Below are positions 24,295 through 34,562 of a stretch of DNA of 64,000 nt, piece by piece. The stretch comes from Phragmites australis (taxonomy: Eukaryota > Streptophyta > Magnoliopsida > Poales > Poaceae): the NCBI RefSeq assembly GCF_958298935.1, contig NC_084932.1, positions 10,395,501 through 10,459,500 on the forward strand, written 5' to 3'. A program made the position numbers and the translations under genes. The notes below the pieces were generated by a model. That model saw only the letters and a list, made by a program, of their open reading frames with translations. It did not search any database and was not told the DNA's origin. Every line of letters begins with the position of its first letter. Position 1 is the stretch's first letter.

Positions 24295-24728
24295 ATGGTA
24301 TGCATAGTTGCTATATTCCATTCAATTGAATGCCATTCGTTATTTACTTTTTAATGCAATGCTTCAATTAAATATATTACAGGAATCCAAGCACTCAAGG
24401 CAACTTGTGTTAGAATATATGGGGGAAGTGCCTCTGAGGCCTTGTAGTATTCTAATAATCTCCTCCCCCATATACTACTACCAGCTACCACATGCCATGT
24501 ACTATTATTGAAGCTACCAACTACTGTATTGTAATGTAGTATTTAGTAATGTCGAATATGTATGCTTTTCAACCAGCAAGTTTGTATAATTATCTCCCTA
24601 TGTACTTTGGATGTGTGTAAGATCAAGTATGCCTATTATTGTACCACTTTGCTCCTGTTTCCTAATGTTTAGCCTGATAGTTTCATTTATCATCATTTCA
24701 TGATGTTGTATGTGTGGTACGAGATGGC
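24295..24728. other. 3' flank of the array-associated gene
   Basis: AT-rich, no further coding signal. It ends at the right inverted arm. Confidence 0.4.
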
Positions 24729-25253
24729 ATTTAATGAACAATGCCAGTTCGATTTACCTTACTGAATATGAATTTTACTTGTCTCGTATGATAGTTTCAT
24801 GTATCATCACTTCATATTTTTAATGCCATTTACGGAACACAGTGGACACAAAAACACAACAAAAAAAAAGAAAAATCGACATTTTTTCTGACCTTGAGCT
24901 GTTCACAAATATTTTTTTATTTTCCTTTTATTTGTCTCTTATTTTTTCTCAACTCATAAGCACTAGAATAGGAATTAGTGTACAATTTTTCTCAAGTTTG
25001 ATGTAAGGGGTGGCGGCTACGGACACATGCCCGTGTTCCGAAAACTGTGCAGAAACTTCCAGGGGTGAGAACTCAATCTTCCAAGGGGGTTTTGGCCCCG
25101 AAAAATTCTCCGAACCCAACAGAGTGGGGGGAAATGGATGTAACTTTTTCTGTAGATGTCCGTAGAAAAAAACAACGTCGAAATCGGAGCCCGTATGCAA
25201 AAGTTATGCCCGTTTCACCGAAGGCACTCCGAGTCACCTATCAAATTGCACTT
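24729..25253 (-). repeat. Right inverted arm (~525 bp)
   Basis: Inverted copy of 15240-15769, including the A/T-rich tract around 24860-24945 and the outer block with CCGAAGGCACTCCGAGTCAC. Confidence 0.9.
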
Positions 25254-26074
25254 AATCGTATAGTGTTAAGGAAACTAGTTCGACCCGTACAACTTGTGCA
25301 ATATACTATTGCTTAGAGACTGTACTCCCCATTTTTAATAGAGTTATAAAATCCCAAATTGTTTTGTCCATAGACAGGATGCTACCTTAGCATGCATGAC
25401 TCCAGTGTTTTTTTTGCCATACAATTATGATAATATCAACAATTCATCCTGATACCTAGTTTCAATATCAATAGAACACATTCGCTCTTTACCTGAGACG
25501 AAGATTACGTAAATGGAGGAGCAATTAAACGGCAAAATTATTTTAGTTCCACCTTAGGTACGCACCACCATGGCCCAGAACAACAGCATGAACCTATTTC
25601 ATTTGTAAGGAGTAGAATTGAAACATCATAAATATCATAGTCAATTACACTTGGTGAGTTGATGCATCTATTAAACATAATCTATTATCAAGTTTCAGCA
25701 ACAAATCAGAATAAATCCGGCCGACCCATCATTGACACTCACTCACCTCACATTCCCACACCCAAAACTGAGTGTCCAGTTATAACTTTGGCATATGAAC
25801 TGATGATTACGATTTGAAAGAGACTTCAATCTCTAGTGAATAATGGCAGGCATGATGTTAAGGTACATAAAACTATATCAAGCACTGGGATATAGGATAC
25901 AGTCGTGGTAAGTAGAAAGTTTTCATAGCATATACTTATACAAGTTTGAAAAGAGGTGCTGAAAATATCCATGCATACTACGAGCAATACAATGACATTA
26001 TAGATACTGATATGCAACCTAATCTATGTGTATTAATAGCTCTAAGCAACTCACAAGAGCAGCCAACCTAGGCA
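25254..26074. other. Non-coding stretch downstream of the IPT-like gene
   Basis: AT-rich, with no recognisable coding or repeat structure. It probably holds the 3' untranslated region of the minus-strand IPT-like gene and Helitron spacer. Confidence 0.4.
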
Positions 26075-26920
26075 TCAACTATCCAAAAACTTATTTATAG
26101 TAGTAAGTGCAGGACCACTCACATCATGTTCCCATGCTATGGCCTTCGCAGTATCGTTTGATCCAGTGAGATGCGCACGTATGGTTTCTGTGGCATCAAG
26201 GAAGCAAACAGGCCAACCCCAAACATCAGCAATATGTTGAATCTTTGCAGTCTGTGCATTTGCAAGGGCATGCGTATTGGCTTTCATCTCATCTATGCAA
26301 ACACAAAGTCTCTTGCGTCCGGCAAAATATTCACTTAGTTCCGACACACCGATTACCCTAGCTAGCCCAGTGTGCTCAGCAAGCTTGCGAATGGACATAG
26401 AATCAAAGAATTCTTTGAGTTCCTCCACCAAACCAACATCAACCATATCGTGAACACGGCGGTTGAGATATTCCTTAAGAACTAACTCATGAGCATGGAG
26501 CCACAGGAGGCAGCTTTGGAACCTTAAAGTTGGTCGATACCTCGCAATTGCAAAAGGATCAACAAGGGAGGGATCAAAATGGTCAACAAGGAATCCATGG
26601 ATCAGTGAGTTTGAGCCACCTACCAGAATCGGTACATGACCACGCCTTACAATAGACTTTGTAGTAATGGTTGCAATAGATCGGAAGAAAGATACAGAAA
26701 AATCGTCGGTAATTGCAAAAATAGCCCTAATAAGGTGATGAGGAATACCACATCCATCCTTCAGATGGACCTTGTTGGTTGCGATGTCAAGCCCATGATA
26801 GATTTGCATCTTGTCAGCATTCACCACTTCGCCACTAATCACCTTGCATACATCAATTGATAGCTTTGTCTTACCCGTGCCCGTAGCACCCATGATCACC
26901 ACTGGTTTAATTGTCAACAT
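26075..26920 (-). CDS. Adenylate isopentenyltransferase-like protein (cytokinin biosynthesis)
   Basis: IPT enzymes transfer the isopentenyl group of DMAPP to adenine nucleotides, the first step of cytokinin synthesis, usually in plastids or cytosol. The single 281-codon exon fits, as plant adenylate IPT genes are intronless. Visible motifs are the N-terminal P-loop GATGTGKTKLS (residues ~11-21), VNADKMQIYHGLDIATNK (~34-51), GIPHHL, the GGSNSLI block (~101-107), RVHDMVDVGLVEEL (~154-167) and a C-terminal IDEMKANTHALANAQTAKI. The usual length is ~320-350 residues. Here no transit peptide is visible, and the stretch after FDPSL is short, with LWLHAHE where families often have a W-V-D-V-like motif. 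The reading frame is uninterrupted. It lies antisense to RepHel, 550 bp before the Helitron 3' end, consistent with gene capture. Activity is uncertain. Confidence 0.85.
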   Translation of the reverse strand: MLTIKPVVIMGATGTGKTKLSIDVCKVISGEVVNADKMQIYHGLDIATNKVHLKDGCGIPHHLIRAIFAITDDFSVSFFRSIATITTKSIVRRGHVPILVGGSNSLIHGFLVDHFDPSLVDPFAIARYRPTLRFQSCLLWLHAHELVLKEYLNRRVHDMVDVGLVEELKEFFDSMSIRKLAEHTGLARVIGVSELSEYFAGRKRLCVCIDEMKANTHALANAQTAKIQHIADVWGWPVCFLDATETIRAHLTGSNDTAKAIAWEHDVSGPALTTINKFLDS

Positions 26921-27470
26921 CTGGGGGATGTAGTCAGGAGAAAGAGAGTGTAGGGTGAACTGGGAAGAGGAAGGGGAAAGTGCTTCGATCGCTATGAACC
27001 CTAGGTCTATCGACCCATGTTATACCAGTCAATGTTGTCTCTGTGTAACAAGGGTCATCTACGATATCAACCAATGGCCTTTTAGCTAGCTACACAATCA
27101 ACATCTTCATACTGTATTTATGCATCTAATGGATGGGCACGAAGACTGCTACTGATAACCTCATACATAATGAGTGGGTACACTTATTGACCTGATATCT
27201 GCAGATGTGTCGGCTGATTTTTTTTATGTTTTCTGTAGGTGCAACAACTAACATGAGGTTAGAAATAAATAAACACCTTGCCCATTTATGTGTGAGGTAG
27301 TTGATATTTAACTCAGGATGCTGTATTTGCAACATAAAACTAAAAAATTAGATAAATTTCCATTATAATCGTTTATAAACAATTTGTTCACATTAATTTT
27401 TGTATGAGGTAAATATTGTTTAATCATGCCCTTTTACTTGAGATGGCAAATAAATCTAACTTAACCAACT
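26921..27470. other. Upstream region of the IPT-like gene
   Basis: No coding signal. It would contain the minus-strand promoter of the IPT-like gene, but I see no TATA box placed well enough to call. Confidence 0.4.
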
Positions 27471-27505
27471 GATGCCCCCGCAACAAAGCGCGGGCATCAG
27501 TTAGT
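27471..27505 (+). other. Helitron 3' terminus (hairpin + TTAGT)
   Basis: GATGCCCCCGC and GCGCGGGCATC form a near-perfect stem (one mismatch) around AACAAA. The sequence then reads AGTTAGT. Plant Helitrons end with a GC-rich hairpin of this kind a few bases before CTRRT; here the last five bases are TTAGT, and the host base after it is T. Confidence 0.7.
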
Positions 27506-27960
27506 TATTGTATGTGCGTAATTTGCTTAAAAAAATTAAAGTAGTTTACTTACTTTTTGTATGAGATTGTACATGGTTTATTGTATTCTCATTGATTTAA
27601 AATTAAGTACAATGTTTTCTTTCCAACAGTCACCCAAATCTAAAACCTAAATTCAAAAAATGTTCAAACTTCTTCTCTCTTATACTAGCCCAGCTCGCTC
27701 CAGCCAATCCTAACACCACCTCCCTCTCCTTATATTCTACCTCCTCTCGCCTGTGCACGTCGTCTTACACATACGCACGTGTGATCGTGAAGTAGGGAGC
27801 ATGCCATTTCCGCATCCGACCACCGCTGCCACACCGTCACCTCACCACTGCCCATGTCACTACGCTCCACCACCCTCCTTTACTCAAGCAGACCGTCGGT
27901 CACCGCACGCGCCACAGTAGCGACGACCCTTACGCGAGGCCCCTGCTCCCTCCTCCTACC
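27506..27960. other. Promoter-side region of the 28202 gene
   Basis: AT-rich to ~27700, then C-rich with short promoter-like GC content. No coding region is supported before the TATA box at 27961. Confidence 0.4.
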
Positions 27961-27967
27961 TATAAAA
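27961..27967 (+). promoter_or_regulatory. TATA box of the 28202 gene
   Basis: TATAAAA lies in a C-rich context ~240 bp upstream of the ATG, leaving room for a short leader and a 5'-UTR intron. Confidence 0.6.
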
Positions 27968-28119
27968 TGCAACACCAGGGAGCTCCTCGGCCATCCCAAA
28001 GCTCACCCAACTCCACTACCTTTCCATCGAGCCTCAGCCCTCCAGTTTCTCTCCCTTACCTCTGTTACAAAAAATCGGCCACCAGGGCGATCTCCCTCTC
28101 CAGCCACACCCTCGACAAG

Positions 28120-28201
28120 GTGAGCAGCTGGTGAGAGCCTCCAAAAACTCTTAGCCTCTCCTCTCTATTGAAATCTTTTTTACCCATCCTTTTTCTCACA
28201 G
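28120..28201 (+). other. Probable 5'-UTR intron directly before the start codon
   Basis: The donor AAG|GTGAGC is at 28120 and the acceptor CTTTTTCTCACAG ends at 28201, one base before the ATG at 28202. The 82-bp length is at the lower range of plant introns. Confidence 0.55.
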
Positions 28202-29107
28202 ATGGCAGAAGAAGGATGGACCACCAATTACTTCTTGAACAAGGAAGGTTTTCCCAAGCTCCTGTACGCCGCTATGGTAAGACATGGTATTCTGGACCAC
28301 CCAGAATACATGAGCAGAGAGTACGAAGAGTATGGCACAAAACGGTGCAAAGTGATCATCCATGTTAGAGCAAGTAAGGATTTCCCTGACATAAAGCCGT
28401 GGAGGGTGTCCACGACAGGGTTCCAATTCAAGGACACCTACCAAGCTATCGCCCGCAAGGCTTTGAGGTACCTGTGCCAGATATACGAGAAGGTCATCTG
28501 CCGTACACCCATGAGGTTCTTTCCACCCTTGCTAAGGAACCGCCAGTGGATGGCCCGGATGAAGACCCTGGAAGGACCCGAATTACGAGAAGATGACCCA
28601 GCTGTGGTGTTCATGTCTGGGTACTTGCTTACCCTAGATGAGCAATACGACAAGCAGGCAACCAAGCTGAGAAAGTGCATCCATAGGGCAGAAAAAGCTG
28701 AGACGCAGATCAGGAAACTCGACGTGCAACTTGCGGAGGCTAAGGCCCAAGCCACTAAAGCCCAGAGCCGTGAGGCCACCGTGATTGAAGCCTTGCAAGA
28801 GGCACAAGACCGCCACACTCAGGAGCTAAAAGACGCCTACCTTGTCACTAGGGCCAAGAGAAGGATCCTTGCCTTGGAGAACACAGAGTGCCCGATACTA
28901 GATGGAATCCTAGTTGCAACGATGGAAAAAGGCAAAAGAAAGTTCTTGGACGCCCCTCTAGCACCCCCACCTACAGAAGTCTCCCATGGGACTTCTGACA
29001 CGGAGTCCACCGAGGAAGAAGAAATTCTCCCTCTCACTCATCCACTGCCAAAAGATGATGCTTTCCCTCTCATCCCCTTAGAAGACACTTTAACCTCAGA
29101 AGAATGA
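28202..29107 (+). CDS. Uncharacterised coiled-coil protein, apparently a grass-specific family
   Basis: An intact 301-codon frame. The N-terminal half (residues ~1-140) is a compact conserved-looking region with blocks YFLNKEGFPKLLYAAMVRHG, REYEEYGTKRCKV, GFQFKDTYQAIARKALRYLC and TPMRFFPPLLRNRQWMARM. Residues ~150-225 are Ala/Lys/Glu/Gln rich with heptad spacing (KATKLRKCIHRAEKAETQI, LAEAKAQATKAQ) and should form a coiled coil. The tail (~255-301) is acidic and Ser/Thr/Pro rich, with ESTEEEEI. No catalytic motif, signal peptide or membrane segment is visible. I recall similar multi-copy proteins from grass genomes without a known function; that is memory, not a search. The start is supported by the splice acceptor just before ATG. 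It lies just outside the Helitron 3' end. Host gene or part of an unrecognised element cannot be decided here. Confidence 0.75.
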   Translation: MAEEGWTTNYFLNKEGFPKLLYAAMVRHGILDHPEYMSREYEEYGTKRCKVIIHVRASKDFPDIKPWRVSTTGFQFKDTYQAIARKALRYLCQIYEKVICRTPMRFFPPLLRNRQWMARMKTLEGPELREDDPAVVFMSGYLLTLDEQYDKQATKLRKCIHRAEKAETQIRKLDVQLAEAKAQATKAQSREATVIEALQEAQDRHTQELKDAYLVTRAKRRILALENTECPILDGILVATMEKGKRKFLDAPLAPPPTEVSHGTSDTESTEEEEILPLTHPLPKDDAFPLIPLEDTLTSEE

Positions 29108-30396
29108 TCTAATCAGCCGCTCAGACACCTCAAGGAATGAAGCCGCTCTGGTCCGAATTAAAAAGTTTAGAAGTAGTTCTAGCCAGCTCCCCCTTATGCC
29201 CAAGGGAAGTGGAGGCTACTTCACTTTATGTATACCCTCGCATACAAGGGATGTATCTGTATTGTAGTGCGTGTTTTTTCTACCTATAATGTAATCTGTT
29301 GTGATATCTATTGTGTTTCAAGACCTAAACCTGGCACTTTTTCAAAAAAAGAAACTAAACCAACAAACATCACTCCAAGTTGCTATTCCCCGTCAAATTG
29401 TGGAACAACTTGGACTGCAGAAATAACATCTGAGGAAAGAGAGAACGGGATGTTTCATGCTACCATACAAGTGGACCTTGTTAACTGGATATCTATGGGA
29501 TTTAGAGGCCCATGAGAAATCACAGGGAGGGCGTCAATTTCTGCAAGTTGCTGGAAACTTTGGCCTGTGTAGAAGAAATTTCCATGCGATAAGTTCAGAC
29601 CTCGTATTTGGTTTCCTCCAAAATGTATGTTGACATAACTATTTCATAATGGTTTCATAGAAAATCTGATAATCCGATCATTTGTTCGAAATAGACGCAT
29701 AGGAACATTTTCCACAGGATTATTATTCTAGTAAAATTTCTCCGAAATTCATATGAAATTAAATACTCCCGGTGGCCTCCGAGCATAGTCACATTACTCT
29801 CCTTTAGTTGCTCCATTTGATATATTTTCTATGGTCTAGATTCAGGCTTCCCACCTTTTTACTATCCCTTAGAGTGCCAGCTTATGTCAGCTTTTACAAC
29901 AGCATCTGCGGCGATGTCATGTTATACTATAGCTTTATGCCTTTTTTGACATGATACAAACAAACTTGAAATACTATATTTTGCTGCTATACCAGTACAC
30001 TCACTTGCAGGGAAACGCGGACATCAATGGCTAGTTGAATAATAAAATCTGTCCCGTTTGAACAAGCTAGTCCACTAAGTTAGTGGTCATCTTCGTTGAA
30101 CAGTAGTGCCGGCCGTTTTCGTCTTCTCTGCAATGAAAGTTTCTCGCTCCCTTCCGTCATTTGGTAATAAAAATCCTCTCCCAACTCACGCGTGGATTCG
30201 ACACAGCGACAAGCAAATAAAGTAGAGCTAGCCTTGCCGACCAAGGCATCATCGGCAGTTAGCAGCTGCATGCGTCAACAGGTCAACAGCAGATTCGACC
30301 CGCGTACCCGCTCCAAGCCTTTCTTCTTCCATTTTCTTGGACGACGAAGCTTCAGGCTGCCTTCCCCACAACAAAGGCACCTCAGCAACTCCTCTC
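29108..30396. other. Intergenic stretch between two plus-strand genes
   Basis: It probably begins with the 3'-UTR of the 301-aa gene and ends with the promoter of the 85-aa gene. No additional gene or repeat is recognised; short open frames (29228-29515, 30080-30271) lack any support. Confidence 0.45.
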
Positions 30397-30405
30397 CATA
30401 AATAC
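30397..30405 (+). promoter_or_regulatory. TATA-like box of the 85-aa gene
   Basis: CATAAATAC lies ~105 bp before the ATG at 30506, in a C-rich promoter-like context. Confidence 0.5.
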
Positions 30406-30505
30406 TACGCAGAGCCGTAGCTCCAGAGACCGTGCCACGGTGCGAGCAAGAAGGTCAAACGCAGGATCGTCTGGGGCTGGGAGCTAGCCGAGGAAAAGAT
30501 CGATC

Positions 30506-30763
30506 ATGGGGCTGGGATTGGGTTGCTTCGGTGGCCCCGCCGGAAGAAAGGTGTCTCCTGCCGCAAAGCAATTGGGAGGAGGTCTAGAAGCGAAGCAGCA
30601 GCAGGTGGCAAAAGAGGAGGCGTCAGGTGGTGTCGTCGAAGAGAAGAAGATGGGAGGTGAGCCGGCCAATGTTGCAGCAGGGAGGAAGGAGAAGAAGAGG
30701 GATCGGAAGGCTCCCATCGTCATGCCTCAGTTCCCCTTCCATTCTCGCCCCGGATTGCTGTAA
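30506..30763 (+). CDS. Small basic uncharacterised protein (85 aa) with possible N-myristoylation site
   Basis: The ATG at 30506 is the first after a plausible TATA box. The product starts MGLGLGCFGG: Gly2 with a small residue at position 6 fits the N-myristoylation pattern, and Cys7 could be acylated. That would tether the protein to membrane (inference). The middle is Lys/Glu/Gln/Ala rich and charged (AAKQLGGGLEAKQQQVAKEE; GRKEKKRDRK) with no hydrophobic segment. The C terminus PIVMPQFPFHSRPGLL is compact and looks conserved; I believe similar tails occur in small grass proteins but could not check. No enzymatic domain. A decayed duplicate lies at 1222-1620, and the match continues into the 3' flank. 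The open frame next to a broken copy suggests that this is the retained one. Confidence 0.65.
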   Translation: MGLGLGCFGGPAGRKVSPAAKQLGGGLEAKQQQVAKEEASGGVVEEKKMGGEPANVAAGRKEKKRDRKAPIVMPQFPFHSRPGLL

Positions 30764-31399
30764 TTGGTTCTTCATTCTGAGGAGAGCTAGTAGTCCAGTA
30801 GTATGTAAGATTATCTCTTGTTCCTTGGATGATCAGCGGTGCAATTAATTAGTTCTTTGATCTTTTTTTTTTCGAGAAACAGAGAACTTTCTGTTCTGTC
30901 TTCACAACCAGCAATTCAACATCTGGCAAAGGGCAGGTAGTCTGCAATGTAGGACTAAATACGGTGATTAAAGAGAAGCGAATAAGCGTTTCATAAAATT
31001 TCTTACAAAATTTGATGGCCTTCTCCTATTGATAACTCATCGCTCCTCAGCGAAAAAGAAAGTGGACACAAACGAGATAAACACAAGAGAAACCCGCAGA
31101 CTTGTGACTCTACAGATAAAATATGAACACGAGATTCGATATAAAGTCAATCCATGATCCTTGTCAAAAAAACTTAAAACTTTACGAAGAAGACTAAAAA
31201 ATGAGCACCGGGCAAGAAAGATCTCAAAGTTAATGACTTGGAGGTAAGGGAATGCCATACCCAAATTTGTACTATTGTACGCATATTTTATGCCCCTAAC
31301 AACAAAAAAATCAACCTTGTATGATGCTAAAAATTTCAGCTCAAAAGAAGAAACGAAAATCACAAACCAAAAGATAAACTTACAAGGAAACACGAAGTC
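30764..31399. other. 3' flank and unassigned sequence
   Basis: The first ~100 bp are probably the 3'-UTR of the 85-aa gene, since they match the flank of its pseudogene. The rest is A-rich; a 118-codon minus-strand frame at 31037-31393 is strongly Phe/Ser biased and has no recognised domain. Confidence 0.35.
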
Positions 31400-32760
31400 A
31401 AAAGAAAAGAGACTAGAAGGAGGTGAGAACGAGCAAATGGAGAATCTTGCACTTTATTAATCTTAGAGGTCAACCCTATTTTAAGCGGATTACAAAAACT
31501 TTTTCCTCTCCAAAAGCTCTACCCTATTACAAGGCTAAACCCATCCTCTCCTCTCACCTAAAACCTATCTCTCGGATCTCAAATAGCTGGCTCAAGGGTT
31601 ACCATCAGTCAACCCCTTCTATTTATGGGTCTAAAGGGGTTCCTTAACCCTTAAACATCATTGAACCCAAATTACCCCTTGCTAACAATAGTCTCCCACC
31701 TATCACATGGGCATTTTGGTCCGAATTTTGCTCCATCTATCGAACGGCTATAACACTTTCACAACTTAGCTTCGCCTCGAAGCTAGCTTCGCGATGATGC
31801 CACGTACACTCCATCCTTCCACGGTTTTGAGGCCAAACCGCGAAACCACCTCGCACACTTCTCAAAGCGTGACTTGTCACTGCTTGACTTGCCCTCAAGC
31901 AAGCATCCTGATGTTGACACGTATCTTTCATCTTGCGATCTTGACTGTTGGCAAGTCTCTTCCGCTCCCGATTCCTCGGACCGCCTTGTCACTTACACCG
32001 GCATCCCTTTTGCTTGGCTTTGTCAACACACCGTCTTCAACAATCTTCATCCCATACATTGCTTGATCTTCATGTGTGCAGCTACGATCACTCTTGACTC
32101 CACTCGACCTCCTTGATCGTTCGGCACCAAGCACCCCAGTTGACCTCAATCACCCACTATCGAGGTCAAGTTGCATCCAAATCAAACCCCAATTGAGAAG
32201 ATCAGACATGACCCAAAATGTTAACACCGGATGTTCTGATGCGTTCATCCTCTGAACACCAGAGCATCCAGTGAGTGCATCTCCATTTTGCACCAAGAAA
32301 AATTCCTCTCTAGAAAACTCTATCCGGTGTGCCTCCTTGCTCATCACAAACAATCCAGTAAGTTCAACTCTTCCATGCTTTGCATTTGCAACTTATCTGG
32401 AAATATTGGTCCGGCGATCACTTTTTGCCTACACCAGACAATCCAGTGCTCACTTTAAATTTGGCGTCAAAAACCTTCTCTGCAAGAATTAGACCGGTGT
32501 TGTCCTCCGGATGACATTCCACTCACCGGAGCATTCGGTAAGTTCTTCTTCTCTAGACACACATTTCAGCCTCTCTGGAGATATTAGTCCAGTGCTTACC
32601 CGTGCACATACCGGACCATCTCGCGCTTAATTCATATTTTGGCGCCAGAAGACCTTCTCTGTAGAATTTAGTTCGACGCTCATATCTGTCATGTACCGGA
32701 CTATCCGATGAGATAAAAAAACCCACGCACTGAATTGTCTGATTGAAAACCTTTTGCACC
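31400..32760 (-). mobile_element. Copia (Sirevirus-like) LTR remnant, reverse orientation
   Basis: Read on the minus strand, it has a ladder of imperfect ACCGGA...TCCGGTG-like motifs (32200-32730), then a block around AGTCAAGCAGTGACAAGTCACGCTTTGAG, then CCATAAATAGAAGGGG as a TATA region (~31619-31627). It ends with a leader-like stretch. The same order of a GCTTTGAGAAG block, a (G)GTGGTTT/GCGGTTTT block and a TATAAATAAGGG TATA region is present in the Copia LTR at 34563-36396. No internal coding domains or primer site are attached, so it may be a solo or truncated LTR. The outer limits are approximate. Confidence 0.5.
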
Positions 32761-34562
32761 GAACTAACTCTAATTCCTTACAACTTTAGTTAGACAAGAT
32801 TATCATTGCAATATGTACCTATACATTGACAATCAAACAAACACTCAACCAATTTCTTTTTACAATTTTTTTCACCAGCGAAAAGATAAAAATTAAAGAA
32901 ATTTTGTTAAAATTTTAGTTATTTTTCGTACCTATAGATTTCATAGGTCTGTGAGAGAAAATTACGAAATTAGATATTTCTTTCTCCTCCGAATTTTCCA
33001 AAATACATAAAATTTTACTGAAATTTTGACGAAATATTAATCCCTGCCTTTACCCAGCCATTTACTCACTGGAAGACCATTTGCTGGATGCTCCCATTTC
33101 CTCAGATTGCATCGTGCTCGCGGCGCGTCTCTGAAACTCTACGTCTTCATCATGCAAACGGAAAAGGAAAGAAGGGAATTTGATGCTAAAAATGTCAACA
33201 AAAAAAAAAGAGAAAGGGTTACAAATTTTGGTAGGACCGGCTCCACCATCGGTGATCCCTTATGTATGGATCTTTTCCTCTATTCTGTTTTTGCGCAAGC
33301 AAGAAACAGCTAAACGGGCCAATCTCAACATCAGTCAGTGCCTGTCCTTAAAAAAAGACCAATATCTACGGATCCTAGTTGGACCTGGACGGCCCATTTC
33401 CCCGGCCTATACATTTGCCCAGAAAGTGCTCAGCGACTCTGCCTGTCGATGGTTTTTCGCGGCCAACAAAGATAACGCAAAGGCTCCCCTCAAAAAAAAA
33501 AAAAAAAAATTGCGACGGCATGCAGTCTATCCTTACAAATCAATCAAATTATTATACAGACAAAAAGATGCATTTCCAAAAGATTAAATTATATTGACGG
33601 TCCCTAAACTTATTCCGCTCCCCAAACTTCAAAAATGCTGGACTATCAAACAAAGTTGGTTTTACTCGCTTGATCTACTCATTCTGTTCTTACTCTTATG
33701 ATGCTGAAAAGCCTTGGTTGTAACACTTGATTCCATTATCATGTAATGGAAATGGGTTTCCCATATCGAGAAAAACTTCAAAATGCAGTTTGAGGTTTTA
33801 AGGATGGTGGCTTCGTCTACCCAAGTCACGGTAGCCTGCAATGATGATGGCAAAGAGTATCATGACGGCCGGCAACATAATATATAGACTAGCTCAAGGA
33901 CGATCAGAACTCGCCGTTGAAACAGAGTAGCATCGGATCTGGCTGGAGAAGTCTCGGCGATCGCGAATCTGGCCAGAGAGAGTCCTAGAGATGGCCGAAT
34001 TGGGCGGAGGTAGTCCCTAGTGAAAAGAAGGAGCCAACGGCCAAAATTGATGGAACAGATGACAAATTCGGTAAATGCAAACAAGGAAGACATGCTTCTA
34101 GTAGCAATGGCTCAAAATTGAAGCTCGGTGGGCTCTAGATCTATGGAGCCCAGCCTCGACCTCCTCCTATAGGGAGCATGTGAAGAACATCAATGTTGTC
34201 GCTGCAAAGCGTGGCACGTAGGCACACAGAGATGCTGATTGTAGGCAACATAAGAATCTTAGGGGCGTGAAACTGTATTTTCGGAGTCCAGAGACCCAGT
34301 GACACAACAAAACAAGTTTAAAAACCGCCAACATACTTCACTCTTCCAAATACATACAACTAAAATACCGTGTATGGTGTACGTAAGTACCTATATGGAT
34401 GGAGGCATGTTGTACTAGCTATATGGGTAGTGTTACCCATGAACATGGTTTAATGACCATTTTCAGAGTACGTACCTACGCCTTGGTGCCTATATGTGCT
34501 ACTGTAGTAAATTGAGAGCAGCAGTGATGGAGTAAGAGAACATAAGGTGACAAGTACACTTA
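32761..34562. other. Unassigned stretch
   Basis: No gene recognised. A run of 18 A residues near 33490 could be a retroposon tail. Short frames at 33180-33587 (plus) and 33860-34093 (minus) have no domain support. Confidence 0.4.

Larger units (their letters stand above)
15240..25253. mobile_element. Large inverted-repeat-bounded insertion enclosing a 175-bp repeat array and a gene
   Basis: The outer ends are inverted copies: the left begins AAGTGCAATTTGATAGGTGA and the right ends with its exact reverse complement. The arms are ~525-530 bp (15240-15769 and 24729-25253) and differ by only scattered substitutions. Between them lie about 43 units of a 175-bp tandem repeat, then a TATA box and an uncharacterised gene. 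It interrupts the Helitron between the RPA-like gene and the 3' hairpin. I could not find a target-site duplication: the 9 bases outside each end (GCACCCATA and AATCGTATA) do not match. A transposon class is therefore not assigned. It could be a MULE-like element with lost duplications, a foldback element, or an inverted duplication formed without transposition. Confidence 0.65.
7360..27505 (+). mobile_element. Helitron (RepHel + RPA type); 3' end identified, 5' end approximate
   Basis: The interval starts with a RepHel gene, continues with an RPA1-like gene in the same orientation, and ends with a hairpin plus TTAGT at 27471-27505. That is the plant Helitron arrangement: HUH replication initiator fused to a PIF1-family helicase, RPA companion gene, and a 3' hairpin just before a CTRR-like end. 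The ~10-kb structure at 15240-25253 appears to have been inserted afterwards. The 5' boundary here is only the first recognisable exon; the true end lies upstream. An alternative is that the 3' hairpin belongs to a second, shorter Helitron carrying the IPT-like gene, which the sequence alone does not exclude. Confidence 0.6.

Noticed and set aside
27854..28123. 89-codon frame upstream of the 301-aa gene
   Set aside because: It crosses the TATA box and leader, and splicing at 28119 does not fuse it in frame with the ATG at 28202. Treated as leader sequence.
28438..28818. 126-codon minus-strand frame
   Set aside because: Shadow of the 301-aa plus-strand gene.
31037..31393. 118-codon minus-strand Phe/Ser-rich frame
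   Set aside because: A-rich complement gives an open frame by composition; no domain or splice support.
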